From Balneolales bacterium ANBcel1 (GTDB lineage: Bacteria > Bacteroidota > Rhodothermia > Balneolales > Natronogracilivirgulaceae), in assembly GCA_029688905.1 (NCBI GenBank), contig JARULB010000005.1:124001-188000 (forward strand): a stretch of DNA of 64,000 nucleotides. Direction: 5' to 3'. Shown here piece by piece: positions 40,100 to 49,281 of the stretch. The notes below the pieces were generated by a model. It saw only the letters and a program-made list of their open reading frames with translations. It was not told the DNA's origin and did no database searches. The translations under genes and the position numbers were made by a program. Position 1 is the first letter of the stretch; every line of letters starts with the position of its first letter.

Positions 40100-41308
40100 A
40101 TGAATATCCACGAATACCAGGCCAAAGAGCTTCTGAAATCCTATCAGGTTGCCGTCCCGGACGGAATTTCCGCATTCACTATTGATGAAGCTGTGGAAGC
40201 GGCCGAAACGCTAAAGGCAAAGGGCGCAACTCTTTTTATCGTCAAGGCGCAGATTCATGCCGGTGGCCGCGGGAAGGGGCGGACGAAATCCTCCGGCGCC
40301 AAGGGAGTGATTCTGGCCAGGACGATAGAGGAGGTTGAGAATGCGGCTTCATCGCTGCTGGGCGATACACTGGTTACCGTGCAGACCGGCGAGGCCGGGA
40401 AAAAGGTGGAACGGCTCTATATCACCGATGGCGTGGACATCCGGAAGGAGTATTATGTCGGTGTTACGCTGGACCGCACCCGCAACCAGAATGTGATTAT
40501 GGTCTCAACGGAAGGGGGAGTCGAAATCGAAAAGGTTGCCGCCGAAACACCGGATAAAATCGTCAAGGAATGGGTGGAGCCCGGCCTGCCTCTGCAACCG
40601 AACCAGGCGCGCCGACTGGCTTTCGCGCTGGGATTGAGCGGAGAACCGTTTAAAAAGGCCGTGAAGTTTATCGGGGCACTCTACAAGGCGTTTGAAGCCA
40701 CCGACGCATCCATCATTGAGATCAACCCGCTGGCACTCACCGACGACAACGACATAGTGGCGCTTGACGCCAAAATCAATTTCGACGACAACGCGCTCTA
40801 TCGCCAACCTGAAATCGCTCAGCTGCGCGACGAATCGGAGGAAGATCCGCTGGAACTGGAAGCCGCCGCATCCAGCCTCAACTACATCAAACTGGACGGT
40901 AACGTCGGATGCATGGTGAACGGGGCCGGACTCGCCATGGCCACCATGGATATGATCAAACTGGCGGGCGGCGAACCTGCCAATTTCCTCGACGTCGGCG
41001 GTGGCGCCAATGTGGATACCGTTCGCAACGGTTTCCGAATCATTCTCAAAGATCCCAATGTGGAGGCGATTCTGATCAATATTTTTGGTGGTATCGTTCG
41101 CTGCGACCGTGTGGCCAACGGCATCATCGAAGCGGCCAAAGATCCCGAGATCTCACGGAAACTGGAAACAATCCCGTTGATCGTTCGCCTTCAGGGTACC
41201 AATGCCGAAGAGGGAAAAGCACTGATCGACGAAAGCGGACTGAATGTGATCTCCGCGGTATTGCTGAAAGAGGCCGCCGAAGAGGTGACCCGAACCATCG
41301 GAGCATAA
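40100..41308 (+). CDS. sucC: Succinyl-CoA synthetase (ADP-forming) beta subunit
   Basis: 402 residues. ATP-grasp domain (1-245) with MNIHEYQAKELL, the nucleotide-binding loop HAGGRGKGRTKSS, and IIEINPLALTDDN. The C-terminal CoA-ligase domain (about 250-400) contains GNVGCMVNGAGLAMATMD, NFLDVGGGA and NIFGGIVRCDRVANGI. It catalyses substrate-level phosphorylation in the citric acid cycle together with the alpha subunit SucD. No sucD gene is next to it; the next gene (bshA) is on the other strand. Slightly longer than E. coli SucC (388). Confidence 0.96.
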   Translation: MNIHEYQAKELLKSYQVAVPDGISAFTIDEAVEAAETLKAKGATLFIVKAQIHAGGRGKGRTKSSGAKGVILARTIEEVENAASSLLGDTLVTVQTGEAGKKVERLYITDGVDIRKEYYVGVTLDRTRNQNVIMVSTEGGVEIEKVAAETPDKIVKEWVEPGLPLQPNQARRLAFALGLSGEPFKKAVKFIGALYKAFEATDASIIEINPLALTDDNDIVALDAKINFDDNALYRQPEIAQLRDESEEDPLELEAAASSLNYIKLDGNVGCMVNGAGLAMATMDMIKLAGGEPANFLDVGGGANVDTVRNGFRIILKDPNVEAILINIFGGIVRCDRVANGIIEAAKDPEISRKLETIPLIVRLQGTNAEEGKALIDESGLNVISAVLLKEAAEEVTRTIGA

Positions 41309-41321
41309 ATCACACGCGTCC

Positions 41322-41432
41322 GGGCCCGTGTTGCCTGAATTGCTTTTTTTGAGACTCGTGCCTCTTGAGATTGGTGTTGATTGAGTTCCGTACTGCTTCC
41401 AAAGCTCGTACTGCTTCCAGGGCCCGTGTTGC
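41322..41432. repeat. Degenerate short direct repeats between sucC and bshA
   Basis: The convergent gap contains GGGCCCGTGTTGC twice (41322-41334 and 41420-41432). Between them GTACTGCTTCCA occurs twice, about 19 bp apart. The units look like diverged copies of one ~19-bp sequence. A weak ACACG/CGTGT hairpin (41312-41331) with a distant T-run (41344-41350) may help end the sucC transcript. Confidence 0.4.
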
Positions 41433-41433
41433 T

Positions 41434-42576
41434 TCAGGCCCGAACCTCCATCTCCTGCATAACCTCCTTGTAAAACGTCTCGTAGTGGTTGATCACCAGA
41501 GACTGCTCAAACACTTCGGCCCTTTTTCGGGCATTCTCTGACAATTTGCTCTGGAGCTCTTCATCACTCAGGATAGAGACGGCATACTTGCCCATCGACT
41601 CGGTGTCACCAAGGTCGCAGAGATAGCCGGTCTCCCCATGGAGATTCAGTTCCGGCAGCCCTCCGATATTGGAGCTGATCACCGGTACGCTGCAGCTCAT
41701 CGCCTCCAGCGCGGCCAGGCCGAACGTCTCCGATCCGGAAGGAATAAGAAACAGGTCGGCAATGGAGAGGATGTCCTCAATTTTCTCCTGCTTCCCGAGG
41801 AATCGAACCTTGTCGCAGATTTTCAGCTCCCGGCAGCGCGTCTCCACCTTCTGGCGGTCAGGTCCGTCTCCCACCAGCAGCAGGTGCGCCTTCACTCCCT
41901 GTTCCAACACATGGTAAAAAATCTCCACCGTATCGCTGACCCGCTTCACTTCCCGAAAATTGCTCACATGCACCAGCACTTTCTCGCCGTTCGGACACAG
42001 TGCTTTCTTGAAATGGCTTTGTTCCGATTTCCTGAACCGATCCAGATCGATGAAATTGGGGATGACTTCGATCTTCTTTTCAATTTCAAACCGCTTGTAG
42101 GTTTCATCTCTCAGATAATCGGATACGGCCGTTACCCCGTCGCTTTTGTTGATGGAGAAGGTCACGACCGGCGTGTAGCTCGGGTCGCTGCCCACAATGG
42201 TAATGTCGGTACCGTGCAGGGTGGTCACCACCGGAATTTTCTGACCGGCTTCACCCAGGATCTGTTTCGCCAGATAGGCCGAAGTGGCATGCGGAATCGC
42301 GTAATGTACATGCAGCAGATCCAGCTTCTGATAGGTGATAATATCCACCAGATGGCTTGCCAGCGCAAGGTCATAGGGAGGATACTCAAACAGCGGATAG
42401 GCCGAAAAGGTGACCTCATGAAACGTTATGTTTTCATGAAACTCGTCGAGCCTCATCGGGCGGGCGTAACTGATAAAATGGACGTTGTGGCCGCGTGATG
42501 CCAGCCCTTTGCCCAGCTCTGTGGCCACTACACCGCTGCCGCCGTAGGTGGGATATAGTACGATACCGATATTCAT
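41434..42576 (-). CDS. bshA: N-acetyl-alpha-D-glucosaminyl L-malate synthase (bacillithiol synthesis)
   Basis: About 380 residues from the ATG at 42576 (MNIGIVLYPTYGGSGVVATELG), which matches BshA N-termini; the longer frame to 42633 adds 19 atypical residues. GT4 fold with the BshA-specific LLHVHYAIPHATSAYLAKQ, VTTLHGTDITIVGSDPSY, VIPNFIDLDRF and the donor-site motif SETFGLAALEAMSCSVPVI. The enzyme transfers GlcNAc to L-malate, the first step of bacillithiol synthesis, so the cell probably uses bacillithiol as its low-molecular-weight thiol. BshB and BshC are not in the window. Confidence 0.93.
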   Translation of the reverse strand: MNIGIVLYPTYGGSGVVATELGKGLASRGHNVHFISYARPMRLDEFHENITFHEVTFSAYPLFEYPPYDLALASHLVDIITYQKLDLLHVHYAIPHATSAYLAKQILGEAGQKIPVVTTLHGTDITIVGSDPSYTPVVTFSINKSDGVTAVSDYLRDETYKRFEIEKKIEVIPNFIDLDRFRKSEQSHFKKALCPNGEKVLVHVSNFREVKRVSDTVEIFYHVLEQGVKAHLLLVGDGPDRQKVETRCRELKICDKVRFLGKQEKIEDILSIADLFLIPSGSETFGLAALEAMSCSVPVISSNIGGLPELNLHGETGYLCDLGDTESMGKYAVSILSDEELQSKLSENARKRAEVFEQSLVINHYETFYKEVMQEMEVRA

Positions 42577-42696
42577 GGAATAGGAAATACGAGAAGTAGT
42601 GATTTTTGCCTTAAGATACGCAAAAAGAGACATCCGCGGCCTGCCGGAATCCGGCTGGCGGTCACCTCTTGTAACATGCTTCCCGCCCGGATCGTT

Positions 42697-44094
42697 TTAT
42701 CTGCTCTTCTCGTAGGCGCGGGTCGTGAGAAAGTATTTGGTTTCCAGGTTTACGCGCTCCCATTCGGGAATCCGGCCGATTTCCAGAGCTTCCAAAAAGC
42801 GCTGGGTTACCCTTGTAAAATGCTCTTCATGGGTTTCCACATACGCTTCAGGGATGGAGATCTCCCAGCCGAATTCCGTATGACGGGCCGAGAGCCCCTC
42901 ATAGGTATCACCGAGGCTACCAAGCGCCTCTTGTAACACCCTCTCGAAATCTTCGTCCGCTTCATCGGCCGGAACCACATACAGCGTGGCGACAAAATCC
43001 TGTTCCAGATCCTGGCGAATAACAAGATCGGCCCGGGTGCCGCGCATCACGGAGTAATGGGTGTCGCCGCCATCCGGATTGGTAAAACCCCACTGGGCGG
43101 ATACTTTCGCGTACACACCCCGCACCTCAAATACAAAAGATCCGTTGGAGGCCACCTTGAGAATATTGTCCTCAACATCATCCATCAGGTACGCCGGAAA
43201 CGCCTCCGTTCCGGTGATAAGCGTAAACTGGTCATCGCTCAAATCGGTATGCCAGATTTCGGCATGGACGACATCCACCCCGTCGTCCGGATTCCGGAAG
43301 TCAACCGCATCGTCCGGAAATGCCTTCCACAACACCTGATCGACCAGGTGGGTGGATACATCCACAATCGCCTCTCCCTGCTGTTTTACATCAAAAAACC
43401 AGGCCGGCCGGATGAGGGTCTCGCCGGCGACCGTCTTGTAGAAAAAATGAACGCTTTCTTTTTTAATGGCCGGCTCTTCCGGGCTGCCCTGCCGCTGTTC
43501 ACCGAACAGTTCCGGAATCTGCGAAAGCTCTCTCATCAGAATATTGGTAATTTCATGGCGCTCGGTCATCATGTCATTGAGCACGATTCCCTGCCGGTCG
43601 GCCGACTCCAGCGCATTCTGCAGCAGCGGAAACTGATCCGGGGCGATAATCATCGGCTTGTCCGACAGTACATGAATGCCGTTGTCCACGGCACGACTCA
43701 CATACTCGATTTTGCGCGCGTTATTCCCGGCAACGACCATGACATTTCCCGGCTGTTCTTCCAGCATCCTCTGCAGATAATCCTCCCCGGTATAGACTTC
43801 GGCCTCCCATCGGGTGGGGTTCTCATCACGCTGGTTGAACTGCCGGATCATGTTCAGATAGGAGTTGAGCTCCTCTCCTTCCGGGGCGTATACATATACC
43901 GTCGAATCTACTTGCGGATAGTGGTTCAAATGAATCAGCCCGGCATGGAAATGGCCGGGATTAAGGTTCATGAATGCTACGTTTTCCTGCATGCCAGGCG
44001 CTTCCGACTGCCGGTCGGGGGCGGCGTCACGGTCAGCTTCACAGGCAAATACCGTTAACAGGACAAGGGGAATCAGGCTATATAATAGTTTCAT
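42697..44094 (-). CDS. Gfo/Idh/MocA-type oxidoreductase-like lipoprotein
   Basis: 465 residues. Lipoprotein signal peptide with lipobox TVFAC (Cys18). The N-terminal half is a Gfo/Idh/MocA Rossmann-like domain (NLNPGHFHAGLIHLNHYPQ; VMVVAGNNARKIEYV; the EKP-equivalent lysine in VLSDKPMII). The C-terminal half matches the putative oxidoreductase C-terminal domain of Bacteroidota lipoproteins (HFFYKTVAGETLIRPAWFFDV, VDVSTHLVDQVLW). It should act on sugar-like substrates outside the cytoplasm, but NAD supply there is uncertain. Clustered in the same direction with a Tat-exported homologue and a PmoA-like protein. Confidence 0.87.
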   Translation of the reverse strand: MKLLYSLIPLVLLTVFACEADRDAAPDRQSEAPGMQENVAFMNLNPGHFHAGLIHLNHYPQVDSTVYVYAPEGEELNSYLNMIRQFNQRDENPTRWEAEVYTGEDYLQRMLEEQPGNVMVVAGNNARKIEYVSRAVDNGIHVLSDKPMIIAPDQFPLLQNALESADRQGIVLNDMMTERHEITNILMRELSQIPELFGEQRQGSPEEPAIKKESVHFFYKTVAGETLIRPAWFFDVKQQGEAIVDVSTHLVDQVLWKAFPDDAVDFRNPDDGVDVVHAEIWHTDLSDDQFTLITGTEAFPAYLMDDVEDNILKVASNGSFVFEVRGVYAKVSAQWGFTNPDGGDTHYSVMRGTRADLVIRQDLEQDFVATLYVVPADEADEDFERVLQEALGSLGDTYEGLSARHTEFGWEISIPEAYVETHEEHFTRVTQRFLEALEIGRIPEWERVNLETKYFLTTRAYEKSR

Positions 44095-44198
44095 TGCGAT
44101 GGATATTCTTTAGGTAACAATTGAATCCGGCACTGGGATCTGCCGGCGGGGTTCACCCGTTGACCGGGACGAAGTCGCATTGCGGTTCTTGCGGTACA

Positions 44199-45623
44199 TC
44201 ACTTTTTCAGCAAGCCCGGCACCTGCGACAATTTGTAGGGATATCGTTGCGGCCTGGACAGCATGGCGTTGGCCTCATCATCATTCCTGAACCGCTCATT
44301 GAGAGGATCCCACCGCAGTTTCCGGGGGAGCTTCATGGCGATATGGGAAATCAGGCAGGCGGTACAGGAGCGATGGGCCACTTCCGGAGGCGCCACGGTC
44401 TGTTCCCGCGTGCGGATACAACGGATCCAGTTGGCGTGCTGTTCTTCGGATTCATACAGGCGGATGTCTCCGGGACCGATTTCGGAGCGCAAAATTGCGG
44501 TGTCGCTGGCTCTTAGCGGCGAGTCCTCGTCATTCAAACCCGGCTCATCATCCGTGACCCCGCTGCCGCGCGTAACAAAAATCCAGCCGTCCTCCCCAAC
44601 AAAACGCACGCCATTGTCATAATCCCCGGAAATGATCATGGTTGTTCCGCCGGCATATTTCGCTTCCACCCTGAACTCGCCGTGCACATTCCACAATCCT
44701 TCATAGCCGGGATCATCGTCCGGAAACGCGGCTTCCGCCTCCACTTCGAGCGGACCGGTATGCTCCGTACCCATCCCCCAGTGCGCGGTGTCCACGTGAT
44801 GTGTCCCCCAACCGGTGATCATCCCCGCCGAAAACTGCTCGTTTCGCAGCCAGCCCGGCCGGCCGTATCCTTCCTGCGGATGAACCCGGTCAACGGTATA
44901 GGGCACTTTGGGGGTGGTTCCCAGCCAGGCGTCGTAGTCCAGGGTTGCGGGCACCGGCATGGGAGCAGGATTGCCTCCGGGAGGATCACCCGGCAGACCG
45001 ACCTCAACGGTTTTCAAGGCTCCGATTCTGCCGTTTCTCACCAGCTCGCAAGCCCGCTTGAAATGCGGCCACGGATCACGGCTTCGCTGCTGGCTTCCCA
45101 GCTGAAACACGGTGCCGTTACGGTGCAGAATATCGCTCATCAGCCGCCCTTCCTCGACGGTCAGCGACATCGGCTTTTCCATGAAAATATCCTTTCCGGC
45201 GACCGAGGCCTCGATACAGGGCAGAAAATGGGCGTGATCGGGGGTGCTGATGATGACCGCGTCAATGTCGGACTGCTCCAGCATCTCGCGGTAGTACTGA
45301 TACATTTTTACATCGATGTACTCTTCGCTGCCCTTGTTTTCGGCATACCAGTTTTCGATGAATCGCTTGCCATCCTCCATGCGCCGGGTATCGACATCGC
45401 AGACCGCGACAACACGGACTCCCGGCAGCCTCATGGTGCTGGGCAGATTATGAACCCGGGAGATTCTTCCAAACCCGATTTGCCCCACTTGGATGTTATT
45501 GCTTGGTGCCGTTTTTCCGAAAACCGTGGACGGCACAATCGCCGGGGCCATAAACACACCGGCCGAACCGATGAGTGAGGTTTTCAGATATTCACGCCGG
45601 GTCATTCCGTTCTTTTTCTTCAT
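44199..45623 (-). CDS. Tat-exported Gfo/Idh/MocA-family oxidoreductase
   Basis: 474 residues. A twin-arginine signal is visible (TRREYLKTSLIGSAG), so the folded protein, presumably with NAD(P) bound, is exported. The dinucleotide-binding domain starts VGQIGFGRISRVHN, with AVCDVDTRR and the catalytic-lysine motif KDIFMEKPMSLT. The second domain contains GWGTHHVDTAHWGMG. The family oxidises or isomerises sugar alcohols and related compounds. It is 105 bp upstream of the lipoprotein homologue and 130 bp downstream of the PmoA-like gene, so the three likely work on one carbohydrate. An alternative start lies at Met7. Confidence 0.92.
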   Translation of the reverse strand: MKKKNGMTRREYLKTSLIGSAGVFMAPAIVPSTVFGKTAPSNNIQVGQIGFGRISRVHNLPSTMRLPGVRVVAVCDVDTRRMEDGKRFIENWYAENKGSEEYIDVKMYQYYREMLEQSDIDAVIISTPDHAHFLPCIEASVAGKDIFMEKPMSLTVEEGRLMSDILHRNGTVFQLGSQQRSRDPWPHFKRACELVRNGRIGALKTVEVGLPGDPPGGNPAPMPVPATLDYDAWLGTTPKVPYTVDRVHPQEGYGRPGWLRNEQFSAGMITGWGTHHVDTAHWGMGTEHTGPLEVEAEAAFPDDDPGYEGLWNVHGEFRVEAKYAGGTTMIISGDYDNGVRFVGEDGWIFVTRGSGVTDDEPGLNDEDSPLRASDTAILRSEIGPGDIRLYESEEQHANWIRCIRTREQTVAPPEVAHRSCTACLISHIAMKLPRKLRWDPLNERFRNDDEANAMLSRPQRYPYKLSQVPGLLKK

Positions 45624-45752
45624 AATTTTATGGCTGTGTAGTTTGCGGATGGATTTGCTGCGCGAGATGCAGGGTTCTGTTTTTTATAAAAGCGTTCGTC
45701 AGATTGGACAGAGCCTGCACTTAGGATATGCACTTTCAGTTCGGGTTATTTA

Positions 45753-47102
45753 TTACTCATCGGCGGATGCGGTTCGCACTCGTACTTCGGGAGGATGGGC
45801 GAAACTGCGCCAATGCCGGTCTGCTGTTGCCTCATCGATACTTCCGTCATAGATCAGCATGCGGTACCTGAGAGAATAGCTGTTGCCGGGCTCAAGGACC
45901 CAGTCGCGATCCTGGGCCGGATTGAAATTGATAAACACGTTCTCCTCGCCCTGGTTGGCGCCGACCGGCCAGATGCGGAGCTGTTCGGGGTAGTTGAAGT
46001 TGCCCGGATGAGTCATGAACAGAATGCCGGAGGTTCCCTGATCTGCTTCCGTAGCTCCATTCACATCGATCCAGCGGGCCCGGGTGGCATTGGCGTTGCT
46101 TTTGTCGTATCCCCCGGAAGTGAGCAGGGTGGTATTGTCGTCATGCCACGCCTCGGTTGCCCGCAGGCTGAAGCCCTGGTACCGGTACTCCCTGATGGTG
46201 AGCGGATCCTCCGTTGCCGGATTAAGTATGGAGACAAAATCGACGAGCCACCATTCGTTTTCCGAATCGGCTTTCCATGCCGTAACCACCCACTGCTCAC
46301 TCAAGGCTACGGTTTCGCGCCCGGACTCCTCAAACACGATGTGGTCGTGCAAAGCACGAAAACCCGCGGCCACGGCACCGTTCAGACGCTCGGGCACCTG
46401 CCGGGACGTAACGGCACCCTGACCCTGTCCGAGGTTCCAGAAATCGACCCCGCGCCCCCGAAATTCCGTGCTTGTCCATGGGTTCCAGATTCCGTAATGG
46501 TGATAGTGGTCCGGCGGCTGAATGCGGCTCAGCACCTGCCCTCCCGGCGACCAGACCGGGTGAATGTAGCCGCTCCGGCCAAAGATCTCATCCACTCCAT
46601 CGGGAGTGCCCATATGCGCGTGCCGGTAGCTCAGTACCGGCTTTCCGCCGATACTGACAATCAAATTCTCGCCGTCATCCTCCACCGTGGCAGGATGCTC
46701 GCGGCCATGTTCCGGCCGATCAGCACTCACCGACCAGAGCTGAAACACTCGTTCTTCAGCGGGACCGGTTTCACCCTCCAGTATCCACGCCAGCCGGTCC
46801 GGTGTTCCGGGAAAAAGCTGACTGGCAACCGGGACCGGTTCTCCTCCCGTAACCTCGATCAACTGAAGCCTGCCATCGGCCAGTTTCAGCGATACTCCCT
46901 CAAGTACGGCCGTAACCGGCGTATTGTAATAGGTCGCCTCTCCGGCGGCTACCGAGATTTCCGCCAGAATTACGGCATCACTTCCACCGTCTGTCCCGGA
47001 TGCGGAAGTGCGGGCATACAAGTGGCCCGATGGCATCAAAAGTAAAACCAAAATCAGTGTGGGAAAAAAGCAGCCAAACCCGTTTATAAAGAATCTTTTC
47101 AT
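45753..47102 (-). CDS. Secreted PmoA-like (DUF6807) protein
   Basis: 449 residues with a signal peptide (about 1-31, LYA). The DUF6807/methane-oxygenase-PmoA-like domain is recognised from FGRSGYIHPVWSPGGQVLSRIQPPDHYHHYGIWNPWT, here split over residues about 178-214, plus the FRYQGF-like YRYQGFSLRA and LRIWPVGANQG. Despite the name, these proteins are not linked to methane oxidation; they occur with Gfo/Idh/MocA dehydrogenases in carbohydrate catabolic clusters, as here. The His-rich PPDHYHHYG is a candidate active or metal site. Function unknown; export to the periplasm is likely. Confidence 0.8.
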   Translation of the reverse strand: MKRFFINGFGCFFPTLILVLLLMPSGHLYARTSASGTDGGSDAVILAEISVAAGEATYYNTPVTAVLEGVSLKLADGRLQLIEVTGGEPVPVASQLFPGTPDRLAWILEGETGPAEERVFQLWSVSADRPEHGREHPATVEDDGENLIVSIGGKPVLSYRHAHMGTPDGVDEIFGRSGYIHPVWSPGGQVLSRIQPPDHYHHYGIWNPWTSTEFRGRGVDFWNLGQGQGAVTSRQVPERLNGAVAAGFRALHDHIVFEESGRETVALSEQWVVTAWKADSENEWWLVDFVSILNPATEDPLTIREYRYQGFSLRATEAWHDDNTTLLTSGGYDKSNANATRARWIDVNGATEADQGTSGILFMTHPGNFNYPEQLRIWPVGANQGEENVFINFNPAQDRDWVLEPGNSYSLRYRMLIYDGSIDEATADRHWRSFAHPPEVRVRTASADE

Positions 47103-47427
47103 CAGCCAGATATATTTTTTGTTACAGGAGAGAACTATATGGGCGGATACCTGAGGGTGATTGCGTCCGGAATCAGGATACCGCGGTTATCATCTGTTAA
47201 GAGGCCGAGATCCTGTTGCCTCTCCACACTCCGGATAACAAATACTGTGTTCCGGCGGGATCATCAATTGCAAACTCTGCCGGATTCCTCATTCACTGCA
47301 AATCCTGTCCGGCCTCGTCGTCCGTCATCCTTCATCCATGTCGTGACACTGCCATACACAACCAGGCATTCCGCACGTTTCAACATAAAATAGAAATTAA
47401 TTTAAAAAAGCCTTTTTTTCGAATGGC

Positions 47428-47464
47428 GACAGAAAGCCGGTCTGCTGTTGACGGGCTTTCTGTC
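47428..47464. repeat. 11-bp perfect inverted repeat in a 558-bp divergent gap
   Basis: The gap 47103-47660 between the PmoA-like gene and yebC has no credible gene on either strand. GACAGAAAGCC (47428-47438) and GGCTTTCTGTC (47454-47464) are perfect complements around a 15-nt loop. No T-run follows in either direction, so it is not a standard terminator; T7 lies just before it on the plus strand. An AAAAAAG-c-CTTTTTT palindrome is adjacent (47404-47418). It may be an operator or part of an unrecognised RNA. Confidence 0.5.
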
Positions 47465-47660
47465 ATACCGCTCATACATGGTCTCTACGATGCGGCCGGA
47501 CACGGTTTCAAATCCGGGAGAAATCCGCCGCATTCCTCCACTTTTATCCGAACCGAATGGAAGAGATGGGGGTGATCATCGTATATTGTGCCGTACACCG
47601 CCCGCTTGATACTTCAATCGGCCGGCAACATATTTCCTTGAACCAGACAGCATTTCAATT

Positions 47661-48419
47661 ATGGCAGGACATTCCAAATGGGCAAACATCAAGCACAAGA
47701 AAGCCGGTGCCGACGCCGCCCGCTCGAAAATTTTCAGCCGGATCATCCGGGAGCTTACCATCGCCGCACGTGACGGTGGCGGTGACCCGGCAGGTAACCC
47801 CCGCCTGAGTCTCGCCATATCCAATGCCAAATCCAACAACATGCCCAAAGACAACATCGAACGGGCAATTAAGAAAGGAACCGGCGAACTGAGCAGCGGC
47901 CAGGCGTATGAAGAAGTGGTTTACGAGGGGTACGGACCCGGCGGGGTCGCCTATTTTGTAGAGGCCACCACCGATAACGCGACACGTACGGTCGGCGAAG
48001 TGCGCCACGCGTTCACCCGTTTTGGTGGAAATCTTGGAAACAGCGGATCTGTCTCCTATCTGTTCGACCAGAAAGGGATCATCACCGTTCCTGCCGACGG
48101 CGTGGACAAGGAAGAGCTGATGCTGGAAGCCATCGAAGGCGGCGCCGAGGATATCAACGATGAAAATCCGGAAATGCTGGAAGTGTCGACCCTCCGCGAA
48201 GATCTCGCCGCAGTGCGCACCCATCTCGAACAGGCCGGCTATACCATCAATAACGCCGATCTCCAATGGATTCCGAAAACCGAGGTAAAACTGGATGAAT
48301 CGACCGCCCTCACCAATTTCAAATTGATGAGTTTTCTGGAAGACAACGACGACGTCAGCAACGTGTTTAACAACATGAAAATGGATGATGAAACCCTGGC
48401 CGTTGCCGAGCAGCTCTGA
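47661..48419 (+). CDS. yebC: YebC/PmpR-family protein (TACO1-like)
   Basis: 252 residues of the highly conserved YebC family: MAGHSKWANIKHKKA, NPRLSLAISNAKSNNMPKDNIERAI, YEGYGPGGVA, and FGGNLGNSGSVSYLF. Family members have been described as transcription regulators and, more recently, as factors that help ribosomes through difficult sequences such as polyproline. The gene stands 70 bp upstream of the Bat genes on the same strand; co-transcription is possible but the functions are not obviously linked. Confidence 0.95.
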   Translation: MAGHSKWANIKHKKAGADAARSKIFSRIIRELTIAARDGGGDPAGNPRLSLAISNAKSNNMPKDNIERAIKKGTGELSSGQAYEEVVYEGYGPGGVAYFVEATTDNATRTVGEVRHAFTRFGGNLGNSGSVSYLFDQKGIITVPADGVDKEELMLEAIEGGAEDINDENPEMLEVSTLREDLAAVRTHLEQAGYTINNADLQWIPKTEVKLDESTALTNFKLMSFLEDNDDVSNVFNNMKMDDETLAVAEQL

Positions 48420-48489
48420 CCGTTTCTCCCTCATCCCGGTGACAGCACGGATCCTGTAACACGGGTGCAACCGGCACCCCATTCTGACT

Positions 48490-49281
48490 ATGATGGCATC
48501 CCAAAGTTCATATCCGGCAGTTTCAGGCGGCCGCCTGTCGCGTGCTATACTGCGAGGCGGCATGGCTGTGCTGCTTGCCATGATTGTGACCGGATCGGCC
48601 GACAGCAACCGCGCCCTGGAGGCAAATCGCGCCTACGAAGCGGGCCATTACGAGCAGGCCGAAGCAATCTACAGGGAGCTGCTTGAGGATCAGCCCGGCG
48701 ATGCCCGGTTGCTATTCAACCTGGGCAGTGCTCTGGCCCGGCAGGGGAAAACAGAGGCGGCCATGGATGTCTTTGAGCAATACCGAAACAGCGCCGACAG
48801 CAGTGAGGAGCGGGCACCGGCAGAATACAATCTGGGATACCTGCACGAACAGGCCGGTAACACCGAAGAGGCGATGAACCGGTTCCGAAGGGCGCTGGAT
48901 CTGGATCCTTCCGATGAAGACGCCAAGTACAATTATGAACTCCTGCGCCGCCGCCAGCAGGAGACCCCGCCCGATCAGGATGACGACGACCGGCAGGATG
49001 AGGAGGAGCAGCAGCAACCGGAGCCCGAAGCCGGTCAGACTCCCGAACAGGACGACGCTTCCGGTGAGCAGGATCAGCAACCCGACCAGCAGCCCACACC
49101 GGCGGAAGGATCCCCCGATCAGGAAGACCAGCCGGACGGGAGTCCTCCGGAAATCTCCAGAGAACAGCTCGATCACGCCGAAGACATCATGAATGCGCTG
49201 GAGCAGATTGAAAAAGACCTGATCAAGGATTTCAAGAAACGCCAATTTGATCCGGTGGACCCGCATGAGAAAGACTGGTGA
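48490..49281 (+). CDS. batC: BatC-like TPR protein
   Basis: 263 residues: signal peptide or membrane anchor (about 22-38), three TPR units (about 42-155: YEAGHYEQAEAIYRELLED, LFNLGSALARQGKTEAAM, YNLGYLHEQAGNTEEAM), then a very acidic Gln/Asp/Glu/Pro-rich stretch (about 160-230). A basic C-terminal segment ends DFKKRQFDPVDPHEKDW. This layout and its place before batD fit BatC of the Bacteroides aerotolerance operon. It should scaffold the periplasmic Bat complex. Its last 17 bp overlap the start of batD. Confidence 0.85.
   Translation: MMASQSSYPAVSGGRLSRAILRGGMAVLLAMIVTGSADSNRALEANRAYEAGHYEQAEAIYRELLEDQPGDARLLFNLGSALARQGKTEAAMDVFEQYRNSADSSEERAPAEYNLGYLHEQAGNTEEAMNRFRRALDLDPSDEDAKYNYELLRRRQQETPPDQDDDDRQDEEEQQQPEPEAGQTPEQDDASGEQDQQPDQQPTPAEGSPDQEDQPDGSPPEISREQLDHAEDIMNALEQIEKDLIKDFKKRQFDPVDPHEKDW

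Noticed and set aside
45795-47045. 416-codon plus-strand frame
   Set aside because: It mirrors the PmoA-like gene; no start signal or domain.
47216-47575. 119-codon plus-strand frame in the gap before yebC
   Set aside because: Composition is not protein-like, it has no recognisable domain or ribosome site, and it contains both arms of the inverted repeat.
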